60,000 bases of DNA from contig OX485806.1 of NCBI GenBank assembly GCA_950295325.1, forward strand, positions 1,614,001 through 1,674,000, read 5' to 3'. The notes below the pieces were generated by a model. That model was not told the DNA's origin, ran no database searches, and saw only the letters and a list, made by a program, of their open reading frames with translations. Origin of the DNA: Polytrichum commune (taxonomy: Eukaryota > Streptophyta > Polytrichopsida > Polytrichales > Polytrichaceae). Below, piece by piece: positions 11,941 to 23,261 of this stretch; the first letter of the stretch is position 1; each line of letters begins with the position of its first letter. Position numbers and translations under genes: made by a program.

Positions 11941-12469
11941 TTTGGGTTTAGGTTTGATTTAAGTGTGGGCTTAATCTAGTGATTTCATGTTTGTGAAATT
12001 TTGGGTGATTAAGCTTGCAAATTCATCCATTTTAAGTTGGATTCCATTTTGGTTTGAGTGCATACAAGAGGAGGGTTGTTGCGGAATGAGTGCGCTTGCA
12101 GACTTCATTAGTGAAGTTTAGATCATTTAGATTTTGGTATTCACTTTAGTGTTGGATTTTGGGTTTAGTTTTCATCCAGTAGTATCAAAGCTTGTGATTG
12201 GGACATGTGACGATTATAAATGTGTTTTAGAAGAGATCGCGTCTCAATGAATGGCTTTACATACTTATAGAGCTTACAAACTTACAAAGCTATCTAGGTC
12301 TAATGCTATTTCTAACTTGTGTGAAGACCTTGGAATCTTTAGATTTTTTTTTAATAGGGATTATCCCCCAAAAGATGATGGGACATCTACCCTTCTTTTA
12401 ACAAATTAAGAACCTTCAAAAACATACTTGTCTCTATTTCTTAGCTACTTTGCTTAAAAGTGTAGTTGT

Positions 12470-13025
12470 TTGACTAAAGTTTTTCAAGACAAATATGTTG
12501 ATGTAAAAATTGTAGGATCTTTGGTTGGAATTAGAATGTCATATGTTATAGAGAATATTGACCTAAACCATGAGACATGCAATTTCAACACAAACTACCA
12601 TGTCATATCAAACCATGGCCCCCCTGATGGATATTTGCAAATGTTACCAAATGAAATTAGAGGTGCCAAGTATCATTCTGTAGAGATTATTAGAGAACCT
12701 AGTGATATTGATTTGAAACATGGTTTGGCTTTTCAAAAAATCATATGCTCAACCTATTTGCAATACTTAAAAGGCTAGATTTCAAGACAATGATGTTGTC
12801 TTTTCTTTTAAGATTTTAAACCCCTCAAACAAACCATCAAGGAGAGTTGGTTTGAGTTTTGGGGATGTCACAAGTTTGAAAGTCCTTCTCCAACATCATG
12901 AAGTTGAGAAGCAAGTGGGAAACGAAACTCTACCCCCTCTTGTAAATTTAGATGCATGTAGAAGAGAATTTCTAAATTTTAAATTGCAAGGAAGGATAAA
13001 TTGTTCAAAGATTTTTGGGCTATGA
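12470..13025 (+). pseudogene. Uncharacterised ORF relic with a frameshift
   Basis: A 102-codon frame from 12,470 ends at TAG 12,776-12,778. The +1 frame then continues open for about 80 codons (RFQDNDVVFSFKILNPSNKP... to a TGA near 13,025), with similar ordinary protein-like composition. The simplest reading is one coding sequence of about 185 codons broken by a one-base change. I recognise no domain, and the true start could lie upstream. Confidence 0.3.
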
Positions 13026-15072
13026 TAACTTGAAATAAAATTTAATAAGAGACTTACTGTAATTGCTAGATGTCAATGTATAAGTACAACTGCTTTTGAA
13101 AGGACTTTATGCATAATATTATTAAAACTAAACACCATAATGATTTGGGAACAAAACACTTAGAAATGTACTAAGAGTGATGTTAGATGGTCCAACCCAT
13201 AATTTTGACCACATCTTGGTAGAGGCAATTGAGTTATGAAGGAATTCAACAAAATAGCGGTATTTGTAATCACACCCTAAGAAATATCTTGTTGGTTACA
13301 CTTGTAAAGATGCCCAAGACTTAGATTTAGATAATATTTGATGCTTCAGTTCATATTGGTGTTTGGTTTTTTGGTTCATTTTATATTCTCAAAACTTCAA
13401 ATATATCTTGACTCGTCAAAGTATTTGAGAGTCGGGAATCTTTGACCTACAAGCAATGAAGGGCTAGACCATGTTCAAATCCTACCAATGATGTCATTAA
13501 TGTGCATTACAATGTTTATTTAGTGATGTTTTGATGTTTTACAATGTTGTATTACGTGTTTTACAATGTTATTTTGATGTTTCTTCTAGTTTGAAGATCC
13601 AAACAATTGAAGTGTTGAAATTGAGATAAGAAATGATTATTACAACATTAAATTATACCCGGGAGCAAATGAGAATTATTATTTTTTTAATCGAACGATC
13701 CGACAAACTTTAGGATTATAACCTACGGACCCACAAAAACTTAGGCTTTCAGTTGAAAAAAGAAAACAAAAAAACTTAGGTTCAACTATAACCGAGTGGC
13801 TTTTGAAAATCACTAGATGAGTTTCCAAAATATGGGATAAAACCTAGATGAGCTTGTAAACTCCCCGTTCACTGAGTATATGTTGTCTGTCAATAATGCG
13901 ACTTGTTCATGGGACGGTTCATGAAATTTCTAACATTCGTTTGTTGGGAAACCATGGATGCTCAAAAGGACACGTTACGTGTATGTCCAAGTTGCTCATG
14001 GGTTGATGGAAGTTCTTATGGAGATTAACTTTTGACCCAAAGATACTGTAGGTTGGGGAAGTTTATTGTGAAAGATTTGCCATGCTACTATTTGACATCC
14101 TAACTCCTAATTCTAAGACTACAAGTTAGTGTCACAATCATAATTTAAGATGATTTGTGTATCATGCATGTTATAAGTAGATTATGTCCGGGCTCCTCAA
14201 AATGGTGGTATCAACCTTGATCTCAACTCGGCTACCATGTGCACTCTTAGTCCAATTAGTGTGGGCCACGGTAATGTCTTCAATCTAGCCCTCACATTGA
14301 TTTACATTATGAGAATTAATGTGGGCCATGCTAATTTTTAACCCGGACCAAATATGTAGTTCAAAATTAATATAGATCACATTTCAAAAACAATATCTAG
14401 CAAAATGATGTGAGCATATATTTTATAATTTTGTTATTTTTGATGTAAGATTTCTATTTCATTTCGTGTGAAGACTTGGGATCTTGGACCACATGATTTC
14501 TACCCAACATAGGCAACTAGAGTGGCCTATGTCAAATTTTCCCACATCAATTTTCTACCCACAATAATAGGATTATCAAGAGCGGTGATGTGGTCCATGT
14601 TCTTGAACATGGTGTTGGTGATTGCTCAAGACCACGTGTTGTATTGAAAAAAGGTGACTGCCATGTGGCATTTCAAATTGCGAGCAAGAACGTGAACTGA
14701 CACGTGGTCCACTTCATGCATCCCATTTGGAGTTTGTATGGACCCAATTTGGTTGCAGTATGTCAAAATACTTGACAACCTGTCATCATTTTTGTCAAGA
14801 ATCCAACCAGGTCAAAACAGTTGTTAATTAATTACCTTATATAAACCAACTCAAATGGGGTGTGATGTGTGTGTGTACCTTGTAGGTTGTGTGGTAGGAA
14901 AATAAAGCCATGTGGAGGTGCTCATCTCAGTCATTTCCGTTTGTCATACACCAACTTTGTCAGTAAGTTGGTAGCTACTTTGTGGGTGGACTCTGCTCGA
15001 CTGTTTCCTTGTGGGTAATAAGTTATCATGTTGTGGATGTCTGGAGTTGTCACCAAAAAATGCTCCATGAAG
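13026..15072. other. AT-rich stretch without recognisable features
   Basis: No open frame over 60 codons with a motif, no inverted ends and no tandem array was seen before the fold-back element at 15,073. A 110-codon frame at 14,982-15,314 lies mostly inside that element and is not believed. Confidence 0.3.
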
Positions 15073-15541
15073 CTATGATCAGGGAGAACCGGTCCTTAGT
15101 TACAGATGAACCGGTTGAAGTTGGAGACTTCAGGAGAATTATCAACCATTTTAGAGGAATCTATAGAAGGAATATACCCCAATTTAATAAAGGAAAACCG
15201 GAGGATGTCAACATGCAACCGGTTGGACTTGCAAACACTAGGTGTGCAATTGTATTGGTGAGCAATCAAGCCGGATATTTCATAAATGAAGTAATGAAGA
15301 CCTTCATGGAGTGATTGGGGAGATTTTTGGGCATACTAATCGGTTGATCTCCTAGTGTTTGCAAGTCCAACCGGTTACATGTTGACACCCTCCGGTTTTC
15401 CTTTATTAAATTGGGGTATATTCCTTCTATAGATTCCTCTAAAACGATTGGTAATTCTCCTGAAGTCTTGAACTTCAACCGGTTATTTCCCAAACTCAAC
15501 CAATTCATTTGTAACTAACTGCCGGTTCTCCTTGATCATAG
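15073..15541. mobile_element. Fold-back element with ~170-190-bp arms
   Basis: The arms 15,073-15,242 and 15,351-15,541 are inverted copies that begin CTATGATCAGGGAGAACCGG and CTATGATCAAGGAGAACCGG and end at CAAACACTAGG, separated by a 108-bp loop. Both arms are related to the single-copy elements at 16,479-16,715 and 26,262-26,496 (shared AACCGGTT-rich blocks and TATAGATTCCTCTAAAA). It looks like two copies of that MITE joined head to head. Confidence 0.75.
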
Positions 15542-16478
15542 GTTTGTACATAGTGCACGAGCTTTTGCCCATTTGGTAGTAGAATCTATGGCTACCAATA
15601 TGTACCTATTAAAAGTGTGACGAGCAGCAAGTGTGATGGCTAGGGCGAACCAACCTGTACACTGGTTCCTTGGAGGCATGGGTTTAGGCGTCCAACAAGG
15701 AACGAGTGTATGGGTTGGTTCGCCCAAATAAGGTTTGATGGGGTCCATGAAGCTTAGTCCCCGTTCTATAAATGACTTAGCTGATGCGGCCAAAATTAAG
15801 GTGGTCTGACCAATTCTTGGTAATCTCTTTGCCTATGGCACCTGTCACACGCTTCACACTAATGCATACTACCGTAGCACCATAGCTGGTTCGTGCACCT
15901 CGAAATGAATGTTTATTTATTTATTTGAAAAATAAAGTTCGTCAACTAAAAAACATAATTTATAAAATTTCGTCAGCCTTATGATTTTCTTTTTAAAAAA
16001 ATCGTTTTTTCCGGTAAGGTCTAGCAGTACCACAAGTAGGTTGTTGTTTTTTTCATTCACTTGTGGTGGCTTCTTGGCCTTAAACCTAAGTATCCACCTT
16101 AACCTTACTTAGTGTGGCTCTTGTTTGTCTCTGCACAGTGTATGTGTCAAGTCTTTTGTATGTATTTGCACTTTGACATGTGTGAGAAGAGTGTTAGAAA
16201 TGGCACCAAAACAACGACAAGTTGATTTTGCTTTTATCCCTATTATCCCTTGTGGAGCTCGTGAACAGGGCGCCAAGCCATTAACACGTTAGCATGTAGC
16301 CTCTTATGGCGTGTTGATGTGGTTGGAGCTTAGAAGAGTCCAAATTTTCCATTAATTAGTTTTTTTTCTAATATGATTTTTTTCTTATTTGTTTCATTGG
16401 GCTCATAATTTCTGAATTTTTTTGAATTTCTTATTTGGGAATTGTTTTTCAACGAACCAGCTATAATACTACAATAAT

Positions 16479-16715
16479 CAGTGCCCAGGAAATTTTGAGA
16501 CATATATAGTCGGTCAAGATCCTAGTGATTCTAAATCCAACCGGTTACATGTTGACATAACTTTCTGGTTGTGCTGCTTTATTCATTTGGGGTATATTCT
16601 TTCTATAGATTCCTCTAAAATGATGGGTAATTCTCCGGAAGTCTCCAACTTCAACCGGTTATTTCTCAAACTCAACTGGTTCATCTGCAACTAACTGCCG
16701 GTTCTCAAAGGACAG
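16479..16715. mobile_element. hAT-type MITE
   Basis: The left end CAGTGCCCAGGAAATTTTGA and the interior (TATAGTCGGTCAAGATCCTA, GGTATATTC-TTCTATAG, AACTGCCGGTTCTC) are the reverse of the element at 26,262-26,496. The right end is ...GGACAGTG. The flanking octamers ACAATAAT and ATACTAGT match at only five of eight positions, so the target duplication is doubtful here. It sits inside the Ty3/gypsy relic. Confidence 0.7.
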
Positions 16716-16977
16716 TGATACTAGTATATTATGCAAGGAAGGTTGGCGACCAATAGCCTCCTTGTAAGACGATTGATAGATCTTCTTCACTATTATAACA
16801 GTTGAGGTAAGTTATGTCCTCCTTCTAGTTGATCATACACTTGGTGGACAACAGTGGGTACCTTCCTTGGGTACACACACGGCTTCATAACTTGGTTGAT
16901 GCCTCTCTTGTGCAATCTGTTGTCAATTAGACTATAACGAATGTTTTTTGAAAAAACATCTCCTCTTCTGATCTTTA

Positions 16978-17547
16978 GGGCTTGTTTACACCATGGACCA
17001 TGAAGTCGTCCCAAGGCCTTGTAAAATTTGTGATTGGATGTTGAACTCCTCCTGGGACCACTTCGGTTCACATCAAGGAAAACATGTCAGAGTGACCATG
17101 GAGTTCAAGGTCCCCAAAAGACATATTTTAAAGCCTATATATCTACTGACATGATCCATTGGGTTTTTGTGGCAGGAGAGGCAAAAGAGGTGCTTTGGTA
17201 GAAAAAGGCAAGGGCCCATGGTAAAGAAATGTTATTATAATCATTTTTTAATGGATATTCTTTGGGGAAGAGAAGATGAAGACAAGAGAAGACATGAGAA
17301 TGGTTGAACTTGAACTTGTTTTTAAAAAACTACCCCTTTTGGGCATATATAAAAAAAATTAGCACATCCACTTTTTGGTGCATGAGTCCTCTTGGTCCAC
17401 ATTTGGTTTACACCTACTGAGGGCCCAAAGGCTTTGTAAATTGTTTTTTTTAAGAAATCGGGCCATGGAAGTTGGACCATCAAGTCGGACCATGGAAAAG
17501 GCCATCTTCCATGTTCCAACTTCATGGTCCATGGTGTAAACTGGCCC
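16978..17547. mobile_element. 570-bp PIF/Harbinger-type MITE
   Basis: The ends GGGCTTGTTTACACCATGGA and (minus strand) GGGCCAGTTTACACCATGGA continue as matching CCATGAAGT, about 28 bp of inverted repeat. The flanking triplets are TTA and GTA, close to the TWA target of the PIF/Harbinger superfamily. The ends resemble those of the elements at 18,702 and 27,630. The insertion splits the Ty3/gypsy relic. Confidence 0.75.
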
Positions 17548-17974
17548 GTATTGAGGTTGGTTGGTGCTATATCTGTCCTTAAAAAAATTCTACATCTTTG
17601 TACCATACATGACACATATGTTGAAAATAGTAATGCATCTAGTGCCTGGTCTAAAACACATGTAGTTGGTTCGCGATTTGACACCCATTTGGCAACTTAT
17701 ACATGGCATCCGCCATGACATGTGATTTCCCTAATTTGTGCAACAACGTAAAATCATACTCCAAGAATAACAACAACCACCTAGCAATTTGTCTAGATAC
17801 TTGTGGTTTGTGTACCACATGGACGAATGCCATGTGATCAACGTTGTAGAACAAAGCCTTGATGCCCAAAATGTGATGTCTAAGCTTGTTCAAGTCATAC
17901 ACCCAATGCAATTGGATGGCTTTATATGCAGATGCAGCTCCAACTTCCAGTTTGGGCAATGAGGATGGGCACAT

Positions 17975-18701
17975 TGGTGTACTTCTCTTTTTTCAACTGA
18001 CATTTCAATATGATAAACAAAATAGAAACAAGATAAAATCGTATCCAAAAATGACTTCTGGCATCATCAAAAGGATCAAAACCACAAATTTTTTCCTTCT
18101 TTTTTTAATGTTATGAAACATGCAATTAATGCAAGATGATTAGCAATTTTTTTATTATTTGTGCAGGTAAACATTTTGTTCATAATTTTTAGGGGTCATG
18201 TGAATATAATCATTTTCACTGTCGAAACCAGGATTTTTCCTCTCATGATCATATAGGCCGGCCCCATATTATATTGATTATTGATCTTAGAATAGTCATC
18301 AACTTTTGAGCATATTGTCCAACCTCTATAGAACACGTTCTTTTTCATGGCCATTCTCAAATCCACACCTAGTCACGTACCACTCAAATATAGGCGCCCT
18401 TTCAAAATAAGTAACCAAAAAGAGCCGCAAGCCTTAATTGAAAAGATGGGCTTGTCAACAAACATAGCATTCTTTGACAATTACTGTAACAATTGTCAAA
18501 TTTCATTTCCAATTGCATTCCCACATTGCACGTTAAACATTCAATTTATCCTTAAACTAACTAGATGTAGGGTCATACCCAAGGTTTCCACCATGGGTTT
18601 AAGCTCCCGGTCTAAATTTGACAGCAAGATACCCATGTGCCAAGCCCCTAAACATAAACACGGTGTCCAACTCCGGGTAGCCCGAGCTTAGGATCGTTTG
18701 A
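17975..18701. other. Non-genic stretch, small dispersed-repeat piece
   Basis: 18,240-18,300 (GATCATATAGGCCGGCCCCA...) is a short copy of the repeat at 11,766-11,940. The remainder has no recognisable coding sequence; the reverse transcriptase expected upstream of the RNase H was looked for and not seen. Confidence 0.35.
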
Positions 18702-19181
18702 GGGCCGCTTCACACTATGGCCGTCCAAGTCAAGAGGCCATGGGATTGAGTGGCCAAACTTTATTGAGAGTCCAAAGAAATGGGCTGAAAATAGCCAATA
18801 AAATATAGTAAGTGGAGTCTTCGGCCGGGCATGGTGTGAAGCCTCCAAAGGCCGAGCCCAAAGTCCAAACCCAAAGGAGCATCCCACTTTATTTCTTGCC
18901 CAAAACAACCCCTCCAATTTAATGGCCAAGATCTTGCCAATGATTGATATTTTTATGAAAAAAACCAACGGCCTCTCGACCATAGTTTGGGTTTCCATTC
19001 CCATCCAAACTTCCTTCGAGAATCCATCGCCTTCTTCAAAAAATAAACATTTAAAATTGTGATTGCCTTTGGACTTTGACCTCTAGTGTGAAAGGTCGAG
19101 AAGCCAAACTCATGGTTTCTTTACAATCTGATTGGTGGAAATAGACGGCCTCTCGACATTCGGCCATAGTGTGAAGCGCCC
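18702..19181. mobile_element. 480-bp PIF/Harbinger-type MITE with TGA duplication
   Basis: The left end GGGCCGCTTCACACTATGGC and the right end (minus strand) GGGCGCTTCACACTATGGCC differ by one base deletion. TGA flanks both sides (18,699-18,701 and 19,182-19,184) as a 3-bp target-site duplication. Subterminal inverted blocks (GAGGCC, TTGGGTTT) occur inside. Related by its ends to the 27,630-29,225 element. Confidence 0.85.
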
Positions 19182-19719
19182 TGAGCATTCCATCCTGTCT
19201 CCAAGGTTTTGACGGGGACCTACCCCCTTCTTCTCCTTCTGAAATGCATCCTCATTCCCTCCCCAAGCGCTTGAATCTCCGTAGCTTCGGTGATCGCGTT
19301 GGGAGCTAGAGTTAGCTCAAACTTTCGCTGAGGAACTGAAGGTAGCTTGGGTTGAATGCGAACCGGATCATAGAACTGCGGAGAGTGCTGGTTTAATTAG
19401 GAGAGATGTGGATCTACAGGAGGGGAATTTTGGCGATGCAGTTGGGAGCGTCGTTTACCTCGACCTTGCATTGGGGATCCGGAGGAGGCGTGGATTGAGT
19501 GCGTGAGATGGATGGTTGGAACGCAAAGTGTGTTATGGATCGATCTACAAGACAAGAGCTTTGGCAATTGCGATAAGAATAAGCTGGACAATTTAGCTTC
19601 AGGTATGCTTCTTGGACCTCAAATTCAACAACTTCTTGATCCGAGTGAATGATCGCCGGTGTTCATCCAGGTGTTTAGGGGATTCTGCAAGTGAATGTGA
19701 GAGCCCTGCTAGCAAAAAA
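19182..19719. other. Non-genic stretch
   Basis: GC is a little higher than in the surroundings, with several short overlapping frames. No domain, repeat or RNA was recognised. Confidence 0.25.
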
Positions 19720-19984
19720 TTTGGGCGACTTCTCGAATTCCAGATTAAGCCTCAAAGGGCCAGCGCACTTAGTAGGTCAATTTTGTGAGTTCCGTCAAAG
19801 TCCTGATGGGCTGACGAAGTTCTGAGGCGACTTCTTGAGTTCCAGTGTGAGCCTGGCAATTTTTTTGCAAAATTATGTGAGTTCCAGGATGAGCCCTGAA
19901 GGGCTGGCAAATTTTTCAGTGGTTGTGTGAGTTCCAGCAAGAACCCCAAAGGGCTGGAAATTTTTGTCAATGGTCTCAACGAGA
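19720..19984. repeat. Minisatellite, ~60-bp imperfect units
   Basis: The unit gtgagttccag-n-gagccctgaagggctggcaaattttt is repeated about four times, with starts near 19,735, 19,790, 19,840, 19,875 and 19,925. It directly truncates the HARBI1-like relic to its right. Confidence 0.65.
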
Positions 19985-20585
19985 GGACTGTCAATAAATC
20001 CGATGCAACCTGGAAAATGAGGGTTCAAATAAGACAACCGCCACCGCTTGACTGCATTGGGCCAAGATATCTTGTCAGCAAGTGCTTTGTTGATGCACAA
20101 AGCAATGAAAATCACATTGTCATACAAAGTCGACTGCGTGACATATCATTGAAAAAACTCATTGCTAATTACATTATCGTGCTTCAAATATATGATAAAG
20201 TCAAGCAAATGTTGCTCAAGTGTCAACTTCATGGGCTTGCCACTCATGATTCTCTCACAAGTTGTGCTACGGGCATTGTTGCAAGTTGAAGGACACACAA
20301 GGGAAGCAAATTCATCAATTTTGGGAACCTCAAAATTAGTCAAAACCTTGAACAATGTAGGCACCTTGCGCATGTGGCTGAACACGTCCATAACTCCCAC
20401 ATTGGGATTGATAGTTGATTGGCCACCTTCCTCCAACTCGTTCGGATTGAACAAGTTGTAGGTGTTGCATGTAGCTATCATCATGGTGCACATCAACAAA
20501 TGTCTTCCTCTAACTCTTGCAAGATTACATCATCCATGTTTGTTCCAAATATGTCATCAGAGTCCACAAACGGAATGTATTCCAT
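19985..20585 (-). pseudogene. HARBI1-like (PIF/Harbinger) transposase relic
   Basis: From an ATG at 20,585 the frame gives MEYIPFVDSDDIFGT..., then an early stop and a shift to the frame with PKIDEFASLVCPST and GKPMKLTLEQHLLDFIIYLK. A TGA after ISNEFFQ is followed in the same frame by YDNVIFIALCINKALADKIS and then FPGCIGFIDSPLVETID. The spacing and the FPGCIGFID motif, with the first catalytic Asp of the DDE_4 family, are typical of HARBI1-like transposases. The reading then runs into tandem repeats, so the remaining catalytic residues are gone. It could represent the family that mobilised the PIF-type MITEs here, but this is inference. Confidence 0.75.
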
Positions 20586-20799
20586 AGAAATGAAGGCGGA
20601 AAAGTTAAGAAGGTTGATGAGATATTCCACTAGTATGTGGAACCATCATATTTGAAGAGAGCTCAACCAAGAGAGCTTTGGAACTTGAGAAAATACGTTG
20701 GTCTGCATAGATTAGTTGATGATAACTTGTGTGGAATGTGTCATGTGTTGGGAACCAACATGGGAACCCTTTATGTTTCATACCTAGTCGAGGTGGTGT

Positions 20800-21310
20800 T
20801 CTTCATCAAAACCTAGCTTCAAGAAACACCTCTAAATCTTTCAAATCCTACAAACAATCAAATCTCCTTCTAATCTTGATATTCATCAACAACCAAATGA
20901 GTTGTCTTGTAGAGAGCCTTCTTGTGCTCTTTCTACATACACCACCAATGTTGCCATAGTAACTCTTAGCCATTTGGGCAAATCACCAAAAACCTAGCTT
21001 CAAGAAACACCTATGGTTGCTTCAAATGATGATATCTCCTTCAAATCTTGCTCAATTTCCATATACAAACAATCTATCTTGTAAAACTTATTGTCTTGTT
21101 TCCACATACACCAAGATCACATCCTAACTCTTAGCTTTGGGTGCAGTGACTACAAAACCTACCGTCAAGAAACACCTTCAATTGCTTTGAACAATGGCAG
21201 TTGCTTCAAATCTTGCACGTTTTTCACAACACGCACAATCTATACTATAAAGGCTCTCATGCTCTTTTTTGTAGAAGCCAAGGTAGCATTCCTAGCCAAT
21301 TGGGCTTAGT
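20800..21310. repeat. ~165-bp tandem repeat, three diverged units
   Basis: Units begin near 20,805, 20,988 and 21,150, each with aaaacctagcttcaagaaac (or cctaccgtcaagaaac) followed by ttcaaatc, catacacca and aactcttagc blocks. The ends of the first and third units share cattt/aattgggc. Non-coding. Confidence 0.65.
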
Positions 21311-22003
21311 GAACATTTGAAGATTATTTCACTATTGATGTCGACTTTTGGAATGTCTACCTCGATTCTTGGAGGTAGGAAATGAGATTATGCTCTTTGG
21401 ATTCGCAATCTCAGTAGTTTTTTAGTTGGTACTTTACCCACAACTAGAAGTGCAAGAGTGAGAACATAGTGAGTGGTTGAAGATTCAAGTGTAATCAGTG
21501 TTGTATGATAGTGCACATTGTGGGCCACACTATAGAGTTGTGAAAAGTAAAAACTATTGTACCACCTTACTTACCATAATTAGTGTAGCTTCAAGCAAAA
21601 AAGAAAAAGATAAGAAAAACAATGATTTTGGATTGAGACACATTTACTTTCAAATACTTGCAACCACTTTACCATGGTTTCTTAGGCCATGCAAGGTAGA
21701 TGGGTCTAGAATGGTCATATTATGTGATTGTCCACTTCTCCTAGGATATGAAATACGCAATTATTATGAAATGGTTAGGAAATCCAAATCGAGGCCATAG
21801 CCACTTTCCTCATGATTCTTGAAGCTCATACGAACATATTGTTCATTGTCAAAGTGAAGATTCTCGTACTCATTAAATGGTCACATAAGTCTCTTCCCTG
21901 ATTATGTTGAATATTGAACCTAAAATGGTTGTCATGTTTTAAACACGTAGCCCAATCTTTTTTCTCACACCTTTTTGGTATCCATTCTTAGAGCCACACC
22001 AAG
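21311..22003. repeat. Dispersed repeat, copy 2, in non-genic DNA
   Basis: 21,680-21,935 matches the repeat at about 11,690-11,940 in the same orientation (atatgaaatac / atatgagatgg, GGCCATAGCCACTTTCCTCA / GGTTGTGGTCACTTTTCCTA, ATGTTGAATATTGAACCTAA). The rest of the interval shows nothing I can name. Confidence 0.5.
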
Positions 22004-22378
22004 ATACACTAAATATGATATTTAGTGTCACTAATTCTAGTTGTCTTGCTCGACACTCATTGGAAACCGTGATATAGCGTCACGAACAGTAAATGTTAAC
22101 CCAACATCATTTGTCGTTCCTTGTCAATTTTCCAGTAAATTATAGACATACAGTGTTGCAGTTACTGTCACTTACCAAGTGATTTTTCATCCAAATTTCA
22201 ATCACCCATGACAATATTTCATCACAAGTTGCTAACAAGAGAAGGTCGGGTGTTAGCCAATGGATGAACTCAACCATCATCCATGACAATGCTTGTTCAC
22301 TTATTCATAAGAAGTGTCATATGATAAATTACCATAGTGACATAACTTACCATATGACACTAAACATCATGTTCAAGC
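22004..22378 (+). mobile_element. MITE of the CTACACT family
   Basis: The left end is ATACACTAAATATGATATTT then AGTGTCAC. The right end carries CATATGACACTAAACATCAT before GTTCAAG, corresponding to the right end of the 4,822-5,185 copy. Its interior matches that copy in order and orientation throughout. No target duplication was identified. Confidence 0.8.
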
Positions 22379-22997
22379 TTAATGTACATACCACTCAACT
22401 ATAAGTGTCTGATTGAAAGAAGTAACTGAAATAAGCCACGTCTATCATAGGGGTAGAAATATGATACATGTGTGGGTGTCACAGTTTCCTATCTTTCAAG
22501 TCTCGTATACCGTCCTACCTAGACGGTTTCAAATCTAAAGAATCAAAGATCTATTTTATTTCCCAGAACAGATTTCAACAAACTTGAAGAAGTCAATAGT
22601 TCTCTAATCTTTAATACTTTCCCTTTCTAGATTGTTTAAAATAGAATTTCTGTATTTTTTGGTGTTTTATCGGACGCAACCACGCAGGTAGGCCGGTATT
22701 CTTCAAGCTTGCTAAATGCACCATAGCATTTTCAATGTAAGGATTGAGCATCCACACCAGTGTTCAATATTGAAGACTTCAACACCTGTCAAATGCCATT
22801 TTGGCCGTCATTTTTTTTTGGTTTGGGGGTGGCACTTCACAAAAATATGCCGTGTGACATTTCCACCCTTCACAATGAAGGCCTCTCCAAAAACTACCTG
22901 TCACAAAATACAGTGGCTGCAATTTGCAAATTATAGAAACATGGTTGGACTCCAATCTTGGCACTCTAGCATACACTTCTAAATTCCAATAACTCTT
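22379..22997. other. Non-genic stretch left of the hAT relic
   Basis: Frames at 22,716-22,982 are unconvincing. 22,700-22,990 may be older hAT element sequence, since the transposase C-terminus follows, but no motif is readable. Confidence 0.25.
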
Positions 22998-23261
22998 GCA
23001 ATTTTGACTCTGCAACTTCGACTCGGCACTGACTGCAACTTTGGCTTGGCAAGCACAACTAGATGTGAGTGTGGATTTTCTAAACATAATTGGGTGGAGA
23101 GTGATCGCAAAAGTCGATTGAGACTTGAAACATTGGATGCATTGATGGGAGTGACATTATGCGGTCTTCCGATGGAAAATATGGATTGGGCTAGAATTTT
23201 TGACACTTGGAAACATACCAAAAATCGGAGGGCTTTGCATTTGGAGTGGGATGATGATTAA
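22998..23261 (+). pseudogene. hAT transposase C-terminal relic
   Basis: The plus-strand frame ends ...CECGFSKHNWVESDRKSRLR, then LETLDALMGVTLCGLP, ENMDWARIFDTWKHTKN and a final acidic LEWDDD with stop at 23,259-23,261. The 'CE-FSK-N-K...RL...TLDALM' pattern is the hAT dimerisation region found at the C-terminus of these transposases. Nothing upstream encodes the catalytic core or BED finger, so this is only the 3' tail. The translation stays clean for about 85 codons, suggesting moderate age. Confidence 0.75.

Larger units (their letters stand above)
15542..17974 (-). pseudogene. Degraded Ty3/gypsy polyprotein (RNase H to integrase)
   Basis: Three minus-strand pieces in the expected order remain. 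At 17,651-17,974 is the RNase H end (LRHHILG...DHMAFVHVVHKP, IARWLLLFLEYDFTL, ADAMYKLPNG). At 16,793-16,977 is the integrase zinc-binding region (YSLIDNRLHKRG, KPCVYPRKVPTVVHQVYDQL, GGH). At 15,536-15,793 is an integrase core start (FMDPIKP, then after an extra ~40 codons NRYILVAIDSTTKWAKARAL). Reverse transcriptase, gag and LTRs were not recognised. The coding region is interrupted by a 570-bp MITE (16,978-17,547) and a hAT-type MITE (16,479-16,715), and its 3' end abuts the fold-back element. It is a dead element. Confidence 0.85.
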
